In this document: one piece after another, positions 54,901-62,800 of the stretch | How the letters are laid out: each line of letters begins with the position of its first letter | Numbering within the stretch: the first letter of the stretch is position 1 | Source of the DNA: Hydrogenophaga sp. | GTDB taxonomy: Bacteria > Pseudomonadota > Gammaproteobacteria > Burkholderiales > Burkholderiaceae_C | Assembly: GCF_011390835.1 (NCBI RefSeq) | Contig: NZ_JAABRQ010000012.1 | Coordinates: 1 to 64,000 of the forward strand | Direction of reading: 5' to 3' | Length of the DNA: 64,000 bases | The notes under the pieces: model-generated | Told to the model about the DNA's origin: nothing | The model's database searches: none | What the model saw: only the letters and a program-made list of their open reading frames with translations | Made by a program: the position numbers and the translations under genes

Positions 54901-56773
54901 CGGCGCCAGCGGCGTGCGCGTGGGCAACGGATCGACGGTCACCACCGGCCCGACGGAGACGCGGTCGATTGACGTCAAGCCCATGGACGTGACCGGCGTC
55001 GATAGCCTGCACCGCGTGCGCGTGCTGCAGATCGATGTCGACGTGACCGACCGCTTCCAGGTGCGCGAGGCCATTGGCGGCAACGTGCCGCGCGCGCTGT
55101 GGGATACCGAGAAAGCGCCCGGCAAGGAAGTGATTCCGGCCTATACCGGCCTGCGCCTGGTGGCCGAGATCGATCGCAACGCGCTCGATTCCACCGGCAG
55201 CGTTCCCTGGGCCACGCTGTTCGAGGAAGGCTCGACGCACCCGCTGCCGTTTGGCCGCGAGCTCGACCTGCGCGCCACCGTCCTGCTGGCCGCGCAGCAG
55301 GCGCTGGCGCTGGACGTGCGAGCCAGCCACAGCAGCGTGACCACCTGGCTGGCGCAGGACACGGTGTTGCACAGCGCGGCCTGGGCCGAGCGGCGCAACG
55401 CCACGCTGCAGGCGCTCGCTGCCGAGGGCGTGCGCGTGACGCCATCGAATCGCTCGGGCGACGTGATGCCGCGCGGCAGCTTCCGGCGCGCACGCCGCAA
55501 CGCGCCACCGCTGGTGCGCTCGCTGCACGAAGGCCTGGCAGCCGAGCCGGTGCTGTCAGTGCAGACCTCGTTGATACCGCCGCTGGCCGAGGCCACGCCG
55601 GTCAGGGTGCGCGCGCGTCCCGAACTGCGCGCGGTGATCCGCCAGCGCGTGGAGCCCACCAAGGCCGGCTCGGGCAGCGTGCGCACCACGGTCTCGTCCG
55701 AGCGCAAGGCGCTGCGGCTGAGCGCAAGCCAGATGGACACCCTGCGGGCGGGGCCCAGCCCTGGCGCCTCGGTGAAGCGCCAGGGGTCGGCCAATGAGGC
55801 GCGTGCCACGGGCCTGGCCATGGCCGCACCTACGGTGATGCGCGCATCCACCGCCACCCGGCGCGAGCGCGAGTGGCTCGACCAGATGGGCGCGGCCACC
55901 CTGGGCAAAGCCTTGCGCGACGGCAGCGCTGTCCGGCGCGATGCCGCGGCGCCCGGCGCGGTGCTCGATCCGGGCAGCACGCTGCGCTTTGAGCTGCCCA
56001 CGCGCAACGTCGACGGTGAGCCGCCGGTGCTGGTGCTCAGCGGTGACGCGGCGGCCCGTGTCACCGCGCTCGACCGCAGCGGTGCGCCGCGGCTGGATGT
56101 CGAAACCGTGGGCTCGACCAAACTGGCGATTCCGGTGGGCACGGCGATGCTCGCCGTGACCGGCCTTGGGCGTTCCAGCCAGCGGCCCAACGCGCCGGCG
56201 CTGGGGGCGGTGAGCCTGGGCGAGGCCACCGACGCCGTGCCGGTGGTGGGCTGGCAGGCGCACAACGAACTGGTGGCCCTGACCGACAACTGCCTGCTCG
56301 CGCGTGGTGCCTTGCTGCGCCTGGGGGCATCGGTAGCCGACTTGTCGCAGCGCGGCTGCGTGCTGGCGTCCACCGCGCTGGACCGGCAGTCCAGTCTGGA
56401 GACCTTGTTGCCGACCAGCATCCGCAGCCTGGCCGTGGTGCTCGACGAAGGCGCTGGCGAGCCCGGTTCCGACCTCGCCAGCTCGCTGGGCCTGTCGGTG
56501 CGCCACGGCGCCGTGTCCGAAGAGCCCACGCTGATCGTGGCTGGCGGTCGCACGGTGTTGCTCTACGAAGTGCTCAAGGTCGAGGCCCAGACGCCGTGGC
56601 TGGTGGTGGCGCTCGCACACACCGACGCCTGGAGCGTGGCCGGCGTGATGGGCTTTGCCGCGCCACCCTCGGTCTGGGAACCGCTGCTGGCCGAGGGCGA
56701 GCTCGACGCCCTGGTCGAAGACGGCCCGCTGTCGGCCAGCGGCAGCCTGCGCCTGCAATTCATTGAGAGCTGA
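45944..56773 (+). CDS. Giant protein (3609 aa) with DUF6603-like region and embedded lipase-like segment
   Basis: A very large, Ala/Leu/Gly-rich protein without signal peptide. The first 2500 residues are alternating helical and beta-strand modules; a motif (L/F)-x-D-P-(L/V) recurs near residues 548, 839, 1606 and 1813. At about 1090-1300 lies an alpha/beta-hydrolase-like segment with AHSASG (Ser1202 in the nucleophile elbow) and VGTPHVGTPL, as in lipases; the usual Gly before the elbow is Ala. At about 2550-2930 is a region matching DUF6603 as I know it, with FGYNRGLVVP, YWFAAGVNFTSF, GGFAFFLWFDGPYAGDFVITI and VWGPEIGGRV. The C-terminus is beta-rich with an Arg-rich stretch. ATG at 45944 is chosen because it lies just after the hcp stop. 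Function unknown; cargo or structural partner of Hcp is inferred from position only. Confidence 0.85.
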   Translation: MAASFPTDALDPLVRRIGEVAGLFRPGADGAIEVNEDFFKDPITELGRAIADRQESIIELLGELMGRTSGEVVGLPAAGDVDQWIPIQGPDGDTGLYLVLCSKLGRLHFGLGWRWRVTADELASSMWAHVPLLSTDGTTTAGGTRVEVATRDAPLRLAADVSLRDGFGTAGLAFSGVRGSVSISGISEPPSVALVLLGLQLPGETTPRDRSLADLINLPGSAWIETAVALFTAQLSAAAGTDDTASRKVQAVLDHLLPLLGISAPAGSPRLRWEELPARGEAVFDDWFLALVNTPNAMRRWLGHWQGLLSEGLGTSIPAGVDIAVNGNGTRADPWHVGLSVGGVDTAATAAVDSPASGTRLLFLGLRVGATPIPLAGPLRLTVGGAAEVVAIPVGGSGQVRALPSLAIALKLHAQTGPLVSHTFGAGDPLAALAQLSVGSIEAGLGLDAAGKPVPLLQLREVSCARGSWPVLDLSSADAVIDGLGAVAGNAIQQLIEQGLGLLDGGTHAGRRVAALMGLVPPSSRAAPGAWPVPLLTDAAQISAFLGDPLGAIGRYHARCLLADVDGVPGWRHLLSELGELLRSAGGPSLPLRGSGSASDPWRLSLAATDAGAVVLRADSALVGGRPQLRLAAAFEPRALTVDAVQFSFAALAELLHLDLPAPANTGAPRATWLSGLRAELRLHGDLQTLPLADLRLSAEALSAAIEWRPTEGVGWRVALTAPGAQWNAASRAIALPDLVLDRDGIAGWTLDAPDLGGALDSARGAVSRDGVAELVQYLLGHLMLEHGGPMGFGLSALLGLLPGDPGIRLPAWRGEADGIALPADFPRLQPADWGAFFADPLPVLRGHVAAILSNPRHALPLLRWLGLALQGLAPARSRLGELLTFEEALGDLGGFPHPDAIETAAFGEALASPTATDDAPLALPSLEDLPFTLSGQGSYEAPYALGLRAKGVRSVQALVWLDPDGPPVGDAVDLAIATLVPALRDLGLLGSRPAEQLAPVLDVLAQLDAGMADALSGVLPARLGNGLRALEEFLRTSDGLVLSASQLPPVASGWSRPAQPLAADHVHALDQAAVVAEVRRQLLVWDAANTGPVLLLCAPFAGAEAWSTVQTDLGGARSAFSFRVAGVAPLAVSLASLDPGARLIAAELSAWNGAPGVAPAARAVPLDAPAGSSSQAEQVVRLLQRIAQLHPGQRVTVVAHSASGLAARAAVQRAGLAPLVRGLITVGTPHVGTPLPWLANAPLAEALSALQRLRTRLPLTGALGEALDALWGFLRERTPEGLAMAWPSQAFAPVGDEALPAGVSGHAVALRLPTASLASALASAVTTRATQLRAAMAARAPVSHLGVGLALAPSVRAAEGALKLRTHARLDIARVRIAAGDAARELPRLALQAEIWRESGWLVGDPAARVRVRRAELGCEITEAGIVPRVRLTDVSVDGVELPLATLRRLATSGPWVPDDLLVPALDALLAELTTGPGLDPGVLALARLLASVELTQLRQGGADDDSGGYAIHGDGWAAMLADAPAWWQRVLAAALVDVPRRDALVQRLRTVLGLAGDDLSRLLISQASDDPAWQALRALLQAVGLLASDARGAVPELAAWLALLRDPVAWATIRLRPLLADATRRGALLGRLRNLLGVRDLGSPVVELALGGGVAVRVEALGQVALRLDGGAFRLGGALSVSGDIGLNLASGSAAVALRLQPAAVATGLRLSLDLPVGAAGARWGLALDFSDGARGAPFAELPLVPLPADLPARLGQLLPRFTLTTLATSLLDNLLLPRVPQIAPVLQALGLATPVSATERARVRNLARVLADPLGWLRTGGNLFSLAGTGPVLVPENVVALVRQLFGTFGLTDAAGDVSLPLNLRLRMASAPQTRLSLATTAPMAFEGGVTLAGTLELAWSPAGSLGAGGSLALGAPLPAGSPWGQLVVQAGAVDGAFTLSLGPDGAPIRLLPFGGFDAASVGAAAERLLPTLIDGALRALADSGDAAVAAFITNLRAAAATLQVDSTAHLDRVAHHPVEWLRDRFSVVNAPASLNAVLNLIPVAVRGPFTVPAGALRFEPPGSPVSLSLGQFGAGGGANIGAAVELDIDLGPVTLSGALSVGLLASGIETLNLDPVVNVMFNAAVDPGVIQPGGVSIEPAIGLAVGASGVQLWLYPIGNVEGSPDFRLDVLPELDFGVDDGGSIEDALLELARRVLVPVAVEAVLDSDPVTGWLNTSITTSPLESLVPGTVLVSAGLLVVVEPPAGSRTAYNLAPLSSLGDPVRLVEGLIGAVFDAMATAFSALPIVAFDVPGSGIFLARDNTSLPHRFGLRVALPELRLGDDPEIIIRLGGETDWIAPAGGPAGVVPGLSLLLLTDAGAGSGVATRFGIEPVIELAGVGIDISGRADEPLFDLSGFQLGGLESLLYLRVQVPASGSAPVVTFGAYGDLDGIAIPLGTSNSNPVAASLMSGSGGESAPVNPRFSVRAAYVEDFWLELGDTPGRNEVWFPIQRTFGPVSIQQIGIRWIGGEDLKGAILLDGGVALAGLAVGVDDLSLTIPLAHIDDLSKWELGLRGLAVSYDGGGVRIGGGLLQVDVGPGQFQYDGFLLIEVGGYSFVALGSYGVINGEPSLFVFVVINATLGGPPMFFVTGLAGGFGYNRGLVVPAIDGLPQFPLIEAMGESSAVTATPMAFLQRMGPAVPMERGSYWFAAGVNFTSFALVKSQALLYVLLNRGLEIGLLGKSQFELPPAVPLVSVELALKARFSTIEGVVSVEARLTDNSWVLSRDCRLTGGFAFFLWFDGPYAGDFVITIGGYHPRYTPPAHYPSVPRLGFNWRVSSSIFIKGEAYFALTPREVMAGGLLEAVYDSGDVRAWFRAWANMYIQWRPFFFEVEIGISIGVAVDTWLGTVKVEVGASLIVWGPEIGGRVTIDIWIISITIPFGAARIIPQPPMSWDQFRASLLPPEDEKLFGGLVERGLASGDPATGPWDLLPEFVLRTETFLGASGVRVGNGSTVTTGPTETRSIDVKPMDVTGVDSLHRVRVLQIDVDVTDRFQVREAIGGNVPRALWDTEKAPGKEVIPAYTGLRLVAEIDRNALDSTGSVPWATLFEEGSTHPLPFGRELDLRATVLLAAQQALALDVRASHSSVTTWLAQDTVLHSAAWAERRNATLQALAAEGVRVTPSNRSGDVMPRGSFRRARRNAPPLVRSLHEGLAAEPVLSVQTSLIPPLAEATPVRVRARPELRAVIRQRVEPTKAGSGSVRTTVSSERKALRLSASQMDTLRAGPSPGASVKRQGSANEARATGLAMAAPTVMRASTATRREREWLDQMGAATLGKALRDGSAVRRDAAAPGAVLDPGSTLRFELPTRNVDGEPPVLVLSGDAAARVTALDRSGAPRLDVETVGSTKLAIPVGTAMLAVTGLGRSSQRPNAPALGAVSLGEATDAVPVVGWQAHNELVALTDNCLLARGALLRLGASVADLSQRGCVLASTALDRQSSLETLLPTSIRSLAVVLDEGAGEPGSDLASSLGLSVRHGAVSEEPTLIVAGGRTVLLYEVLKVEAQTPWLVVALAHTDAWSVAGVMGFAAPPSVWEPLLAEGELDALVEDGPLSASGSLRLQFIES

Positions 56774-56781
56774 ACACCGCC

Positions 56782-58776
56782 ATGGCCACCTTGCCTACTC
56801 CCGAACGCGGCTCCGTCATCTTCCACGCTGCCTGCCGTCCGGCCCTGACCGCGGGCGACTACAAGCTGGAGGTCTCGCACACCATAGAAGGGCCAGGCGG
56901 TGCGCTGGACGCCGGCGCGTCCAAGCCGCTGCCGGGCCCGCGTGAGTTCCCGTTCAAGCTGCAAGCGCCGCGCTTTACGCTCGACCCGTCGATGATTCAC
57001 GCCGTCTTTCCGCCCACCAACGGCGTGGGCAGCTATGTGTCGCGCCTGCCCATGATCGTGCTGCGCCGGCGTACGCTGCCCTGGGAGCGCACGCTGGCAG
57101 CGGGCGACACCACTCCCTGGCTGGCGGTGCTGCTGCTGGAAAAGGGGGAGGCGACCACTCTCTCGCCCTGCACCGTGCGCGATGTGTTGGCCGGGGCCAC
57201 GGGCAAAACGTCGCCGCGCCTGAAATTGCCCGATGTGCCTGCCGCCGCACAGAGCCAGCCCTGCATGGGTCTGGAGCTGCCGCTTGGCCTGTTCCAGGAG
57301 ATCGCGCCTTTGCGTAGCGAGATCCCACTGCTGACCCATGTGCGCCAGGTCAACACCGATGACAAGGAGTTGCTGGGGCAGGACGAAGACGGCTGGTTCT
57401 CGGTGGTGGTGGGCAACCGCCTTCCCGAGCCGGGCAAGCAGTACGAAGCCTGTCTGGTCTCGCTCGAAGGCACGCAGGACTTCCTCCCGACGGAGGCCAG
57501 CACGCCGGTGCTCACCGCCGCCGATCTGCGTCGCACCCCGCTGGAAATCTACACCGAGGCACTCGCGACCATGCAGGGGCAGGTGCTGTTCAGCGAGCCC
57601 GACCTCACGCCGGAGGTGCAGAACCAGGTGCTGCTCGACCACATGGTGAGCACTGGCTCGGCCTACAAATGGTCGGGCGTGGCATCGAAGGCGTCGCCGC
57701 CGCTGGGGGCTCGCGCGGCAGCGGTCGCCGTCACGGCGCAGCCGCAGCCCAACGCCGTGGGCGCTGGCACCAGCGTGTCGGGCCACCGCATCGCCGCCTC
57801 GGGCGCATCCTGGACCGAGGTGCCGGTGTCCAAGGGCGTGGCCAAAGGCGTAGCCTCGGTGGGGGTGAAGCTGCTGGTGCCCAAGGTGCGGCTGTTTCTG
57901 CTCGCGCAATGGAGCTTCGAATGCCGCGAGGGCGGCGACTTCGAATCCATCATGCAGGCGCTGCCCAACAACGGCGGTGTGGCTATGCTGGGCATGCCGC
58001 CCTCGCTGGCACAGGCGTCGGGCAGCACCGGGGCGGCGGTGTGGCGCGCGGCCCTGGACACCGGCCATGTGCCGTTGCCGCACCTCACCCGCGACGGCGA
58101 GCAGACCCTGGCCTGGTACCGCGGGCCGCTCACGCCCGTGGGCGTGCGGCGCGAGACAGCAGGGCCGTACCACAGCGCCGATCAGGCGCGCCGGCTCGAC
58201 CCGGCCACCGGGCTGGAAAACCTGGGCTACGCGGCGGCGTTCGAAATCGGCCGCCTGATGGCCCTGGGCGACCCGCGCTTTGCGCTCGATCTGATGCAGT
58301 GGCGCCGTCGCTGGCGTCTGCGCCTCGACCAGGGCCTGCTCAACCGCATCCTGCGCGTGCGCATCCCCGGGCTGGACGCGTTTCTGGCCGAGCGCCTCGA
58401 TCCGCGTCACCTGTTGCAGCTGCCGCGTTTCCTGAGCCAGCTCAGCACCGACCGGCTCTCGGCGCTGATGCGTCAGGGCGATCTGGGCCTGCTGCGTGAC
58501 CCCACCGGCCTGAGCGCGGTGCGCGATCGCCTGCCTGGCTTCAACCCGGCGCAGGTGGCCGATGCCAAGGGCTTGTCGCTGGAGACCGCGCAGTCGCTGC
58601 TGGGCAGCCTGGCCCTGGGCGGCAGCGTGCTTGACGAAGTGGGCTTTGTGGAAACACCGGTGCTGGAGACCCGGCTCGATGTGTTGCTGGAGAACCCGAA
58701 CCTGCACTTTGGCCCGCAGCTGCAGACCTTCGACAACCAGCTGAGCAATCTGCTCGACCGCGGCCGAACGCGTTGA
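56782..58776 (+). CDS. Unknown 664-aa protein of the giant-protein operon
   Basis: A soluble protein starting eight bases after the giant's stop. The N-terminal third is beta-rich, with GDYKLEVSHTI, FTLDPSMIHAVFPPTNG and VLRRRTLPWER at about residues 23, 69 and 92; this looks like an immunoglobulin-like or jelly-roll fold but I cannot name the family. The middle has helix-rich DLTPEVQNQVLLDHMVSTG. The last part is helical (about 460-664), with WRRRWRLRLDQGLLNRIL and leucine-rich repeats of RLPGF type. No signal peptide, cysteine motif or catalytic signature is visible. Its tight link suggests it interacts with the giant protein. Confidence 0.75.
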   Translation: MATLPTPERGSVIFHAACRPALTAGDYKLEVSHTIEGPGGALDAGASKPLPGPREFPFKLQAPRFTLDPSMIHAVFPPTNGVGSYVSRLPMIVLRRRTLPWERTLAAGDTTPWLAVLLLEKGEATTLSPCTVRDVLAGATGKTSPRLKLPDVPAAAQSQPCMGLELPLGLFQEIAPLRSEIPLLTHVRQVNTDDKELLGQDEDGWFSVVVGNRLPEPGKQYEACLVSLEGTQDFLPTEASTPVLTAADLRRTPLEIYTEALATMQGQVLFSEPDLTPEVQNQVLLDHMVSTGSAYKWSGVASKASPPLGARAAAVAVTAQPQPNAVGAGTSVSGHRIAASGASWTEVPVSKGVAKGVASVGVKLLVPKVRLFLLAQWSFECREGGDFESIMQALPNNGGVAMLGMPPSLAQASGSTGAAVWRAALDTGHVPLPHLTRDGEQTLAWYRGPLTPVGVRRETAGPYHSADQARRLDPATGLENLGYAAAFEIGRLMALGDPRFALDLMQWRRRWRLRLDQGLLNRILRVRIPGLDAFLAERLDPRHLLQLPRFLSQLSTDRLSALMRQGDLGLLRDPTGLSAVRDRLPGFNPAQVADAKGLSLETAQSLLGSLALGGSVLDEVGFVETPVLETRLDVLLENPNLHFGPQLQTFDNQLSNLLDRGRTR

Positions 58777-58795
58777 GCACCGCCGGAGACACACC

Positions 58796-59845
58796 ATGGA
58801 CAACTGGCTCACCGCACCCCGATACCTGAGCGAACTGCGCAGCCCGCCCTCTACCCTCCTGGGTGCGGGCAACACCGCGCCGCCTTCGGTGGTCAACTTC
58901 CTGACCAGGCTGCGCCTGCTCTACGGCGTGCCGTTCAACCACCTGGTGCCCGACAGCCGCCTGCTGCCGCCTGAGTCGGTGCGCTTTTTTTACATCGACC
59001 GCAACTTCACAGACCGCCTGGTTGATGGCGCGCTCAGCGTGGGCAAAACCACGACGCGCGAGTTTTCTCATGCCCAGGCCAGCAACGCGGCGTTGCGCGC
59101 CCAGGTTGACGAAGAAGAGCGCAACCTGCGCTTGCAGTTGCGTACACCCGGCGCGCTGAAATTCACGGCGCCGCAGACCGCCGACCTCAGCGGCGTGCTG
59201 GTGCGTTCGCGCGCGGTCTCGGGCTGGCCAGGCCTGGAGGTCAAGGCGTACCGCAGCATCACCAGCGCGAGACCGGAAGGCGAGCGGCTGGACCTGCTGC
59301 GTATGGACCGCCTCGCGCCCGACGTGCTGCTGTGCATTTTCCAGGGCGTGCCGACCCGGGTCGACATGGAAGAGCCGCGTGAAGGCATCCAGTTCGGTGT
59401 CGATCTGATCGACGCCGATGGCAACGGCATCGTCGAGCCCAGCAGTGCCGCGCCCAGTGGCCTGCGGCTGAAGCTGCGCAAACTGAGCGGCACGCTGGCC
59501 GGCCAGCTGCTCGGGGCCACGGCCACCAACCTGCGGCCCACGCCCCAGACCGTGGTGGTACCGGTGCGGCGCGGCAATCGGCGCGTGCTGCATGTGCGCG
59601 CCTTGCAAGATACCCTAAGCAGCGCGCTGGCCGCCAGCGGCGACCCCGACGCCCAGCCGGGCACGCTCACCGCCGGCGAACTCGCGCTGCAGATGTTCCA
59701 GTTCCCGTTCCGGCAGCGCTTTGAAGGCAGCGGCGACGCGCGACGGGTTACCTCGCAGTACATCGACGCGGTACTCAAGGTGGCGGTGATCGCCAAGCCG
59801 CTGGAGCCCGACGAGGTGCTGGCCCTGTTCCCCCGAGTGCTCTGA
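58796..59845 (+). CDS. Unknown 349-aa protein of the giant-protein operon
   Basis: A soluble protein, start supported by GGAG eight bases upstream. The N-terminus has LTRLRLLYGVPFNHLVPD and LLPPESVRFFYIDRNFTDRLV (first 75 residues), patterned like a recognition or docking surface. A helical stretch with RAQVDEEERNLRLQLR follows, then a beta-rich half containing VLVRSRAVSGWPGLEVKAY and ending LEPDEVLALFPRVL. I cannot assign a family. It precedes the 1291-aa gene by seven bases. The mix of short conserved-looking blocks and no export signal fits a cytoplasmic assembly component. Confidence 0.75.
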   Translation: MDNWLTAPRYLSELRSPPSTLLGAGNTAPPSVVNFLTRLRLLYGVPFNHLVPDSRLLPPESVRFFYIDRNFTDRLVDGALSVGKTTTREFSHAQASNAALRAQVDEEERNLRLQLRTPGALKFTAPQTADLSGVLVRSRAVSGWPGLEVKAYRSITSARPEGERLDLLRMDRLAPDVLLCIFQGVPTRVDMEEPREGIQFGVDLIDADGNGIVEPSSAAPSGLRLKLRKLSGTLAGQLLGATATNLRPTPQTVVVPVRRGNRRVLHVRALQDTLSSALAASGDPDAQPGTLTAGELALQMFQFPFRQRFEGSGDARRVTSQYIDAVLKVAVIAKPLEPDEVLALFPRVL

Positions 59846-59852
59846 GGTCCTT

Positions 59853-62800
59853 ATGGCGACACGACTGTTTCAGACCGAACTACTGGCGCGCAACCTCACA
59901 CTGGCCCATGGCATCGTGCCCCGCGAGGTGTTGAACTGGGACAGCGGCGCCTGGCAGGGGCCCCGGGTGTTGGTGCCGATCATGGTCGAAGCCCTGGCAG
60001 TGTCGGTCGCCGACGCGGCCACTCGCGAATGGGCCGCGGTGGCGGTGGACCCGCTGGACCCCGAGGCAGCGCGCCCGGCACCGTTCGACACCGTCAAGGA
60101 CCGGCCGGCGGGTGTGCACCTGCACTGGGCCCTGCCCGACGCGCTCACCCGCGGCAAGCGCCAATCGGCCGACGAAGAGGTGCCGCTGGCGGCTTCCGTG
60201 CAGTCCAGCGTGGAGCAGCCCGAGCAGCGCGACCAGCGCCGCACCGAATTCAGCCGCACGCCCAACCGCTGGCTGGTGGTGCGCATGCGCGCGGGCGCCA
60301 CGCAGACCGCACCGCGCGAGGCAGCGGCCTGGGTGGTTTGCGGCGCGCTCGATCCGGCGCGGCGGCGGGCCGTGCCTCTGGCCGACTGGAGCGAAAACCG
60401 GGAGACCGCCGATTCAGCGGTGACCGCGATGGGCCCGGGCGATCCGACCTTTGCCGTCTACTACGACAACACGCGCAACCTGCTGGCGTTTCACGACCCG
60501 CTAAAAGACGTGGCCAGCGGACCGCTCAGTTACCTGGTCTGCGGCTGGTACGCACAGCTCGAAGACGATCCGCTTTACGCACCGGTTACCGAGCAGGCCT
60601 GGCTGGACTTGATCGAGAGTCTGGGCTGGTCGGTCAACGCGAGCGCTATCGAGCGGCTGCGCAAGGACGCACGGGCTGCCGCTCGCGCTGGCTTTCTGCC
60701 AAGTGCCGACCAGAATGACGAGACACGCGCCGGCGAAATCCAGCTCTTTGGCCCTGATCGCGACGGTGGCGACAAGCGCAGCGACGCGTCCTCGCTACTC
60801 TTGGGCACAGGGCCATCGCAGTTCACCAAGGACGCCGAGAAGCGCCAGATTAAGTCGCGTGCGGTGTACGCCCGCAAGCAGTTCTTCAGCCGGTTCTGGC
60901 CGCGCCAGATGCTGTGCCACGGTGCGTTGTTTGACGTCGCCTGGGGCGGGCGCGGCGGTGCTTTCGACAGCCCGGGTGCGGGCGTGCCGCCAGCGGGCTC
61001 GGTGGGACTGGCGGTGGGCAACACCGCGGCGCAAGCCCTGGCGGCGCTGTCGGCCAAGCAGTCGGGCGATGCATCGCTGGCGCGCCTGCTCGACGCGTTC
61101 GCCACCGGTGCGCTGTCCGACCTGTCCCAGTCCAGCGGCCTGGCGCGACTGGAGAGCCTGCTGCATGGCGAAGACTTTGCGTCTTCACCCGGTGGCTTTG
61201 TGGTGGACCAGATCGAGCAGGGAGACTTGTTTGCGCCGTCGGCAGGCTCCGAGACACCCGGCACCCGCGGCCAGACGGACAAAGGTCTGCTGAAAACCCA
61301 GGGCTCGGACACGCGTCAGCTCAAAGTGCAGCGCAGCTTCTTTCGCGCCGACGCCTCGCTCAGCGAACTGCGCGAACGCATGCAGAACCCCGGCAAGCGC
61401 CCGGGCGGTGCTGCGGGCCAGGCGCCTGCCGGGCGCCCTCGCACCACCGAAACCGTGCGCCGCGCCATGCCGCGCTGGTTCCAGCCGCGCGATCCGGTGC
61501 TGTTGCTCAGCCAGGCGCGGCGGGCCTACAAGCACGGAGAAGACCATGTGATCGACGGTGTGCTGGGTTGCCGCATCAGCGGCCAGACCGTCGACCAGGT
61601 CAGTGTGAATCCATGGCGAAGCAGCGAGACGGGGGATCGCAACGCCGCGCTGGTCGATGTGGTTGGTCGCGACCTGAGCACGCGCGACCTGCAGAGCGGC
61701 CAGATTCCAGCCGAATGCGGTGCGCTGTTTTTCGAGGCGCTGCTGCTCGATCCGACCACCGTGCCGGTGGCGCAGAACCTGATCGTGCAGCGCGCTCACC
61801 GCGTGCGCAGCTCGGCGCGCAGCGACGACCGGGTGGTGTCCGCCGCCATCGCAGGGCGTCGTTACCAGGTGGAGCAGACACTGCTCTATGTGGCCGCGGC
61901 CGATCCGCTGATCGACGCCCAGGCGCTGGCAGCCACCTCCAACCTGCGCGGCACCCGTCCGCACCCACTGGCGCTGCAGCTCTGGCGCCGGCCCTGGACC
62001 CCGATCGAGATGGACTGGGAGGTCGCCTGGTTCCCGTCGCCCGGCGCCGAGCGCGACTGGGCGCTGCAGCAGACCGACTTCGGACTGCGCGGCGATGTGC
62101 CACTGGGCACCGACGGTGAGCCGGCGCTGGTGCTGCGCGGGCGCAGCTTGCTCACGCCATCGGTGGCGCGCACGCTGGAGCGCCACCTCAAGCGCTTTCT
62201 GGAGGACGAGGACAGCGGCGAGCGCGACGAAGCCACACCCAGCGAAGAGGCCGACCTGGCGCGCGCCATGCGCGATTTCGCCAAGCTCGATGTGCTGGGC
62301 ACCTCGCTTTCGGGCTTGCACGACACCCTGATGGCGCGTCGCCCGGTGCCCGGGCTGGCCGGTGAACCGGCGCCCGACGCCTGGCTGCCGATCCCGGAGG
62401 CCCGTGCGCTGTGGCTGCTGCGGGCGGGCCACCTGCGCGTGCAGCGCGCGCGGGTGATCGACGCGTTTGGGCAGTTTCACGAATTGGCGCCCGCGGTGCT
62501 CGCCGCGCCGACGCGGGCCGAAGACCTGGTGAGCCGCGCCGGCCCCGCGTTTCTCGCCCTGCCGCCGCGCATCCAGGAGCCAGCTCGGCTGATGTTCCGT
62601 CTGCTCGACGCCAGCGCTGCACCCGGCGCCGAGGTGCGCGAAGCCACGCGCGAACGCTCCCCGGTCTGCGGCTGGATCGTGCCCGACCACCTGGATGAAG
62701 CGGTGGAGGTGTTTGACGCCCAGGGTCAGGCCAGCGGCCAGCTGCAGCCAGCCGACGACGGTCGCACGCTGGAATGGCAGGGCGTGCCCGGCGTGGCCGA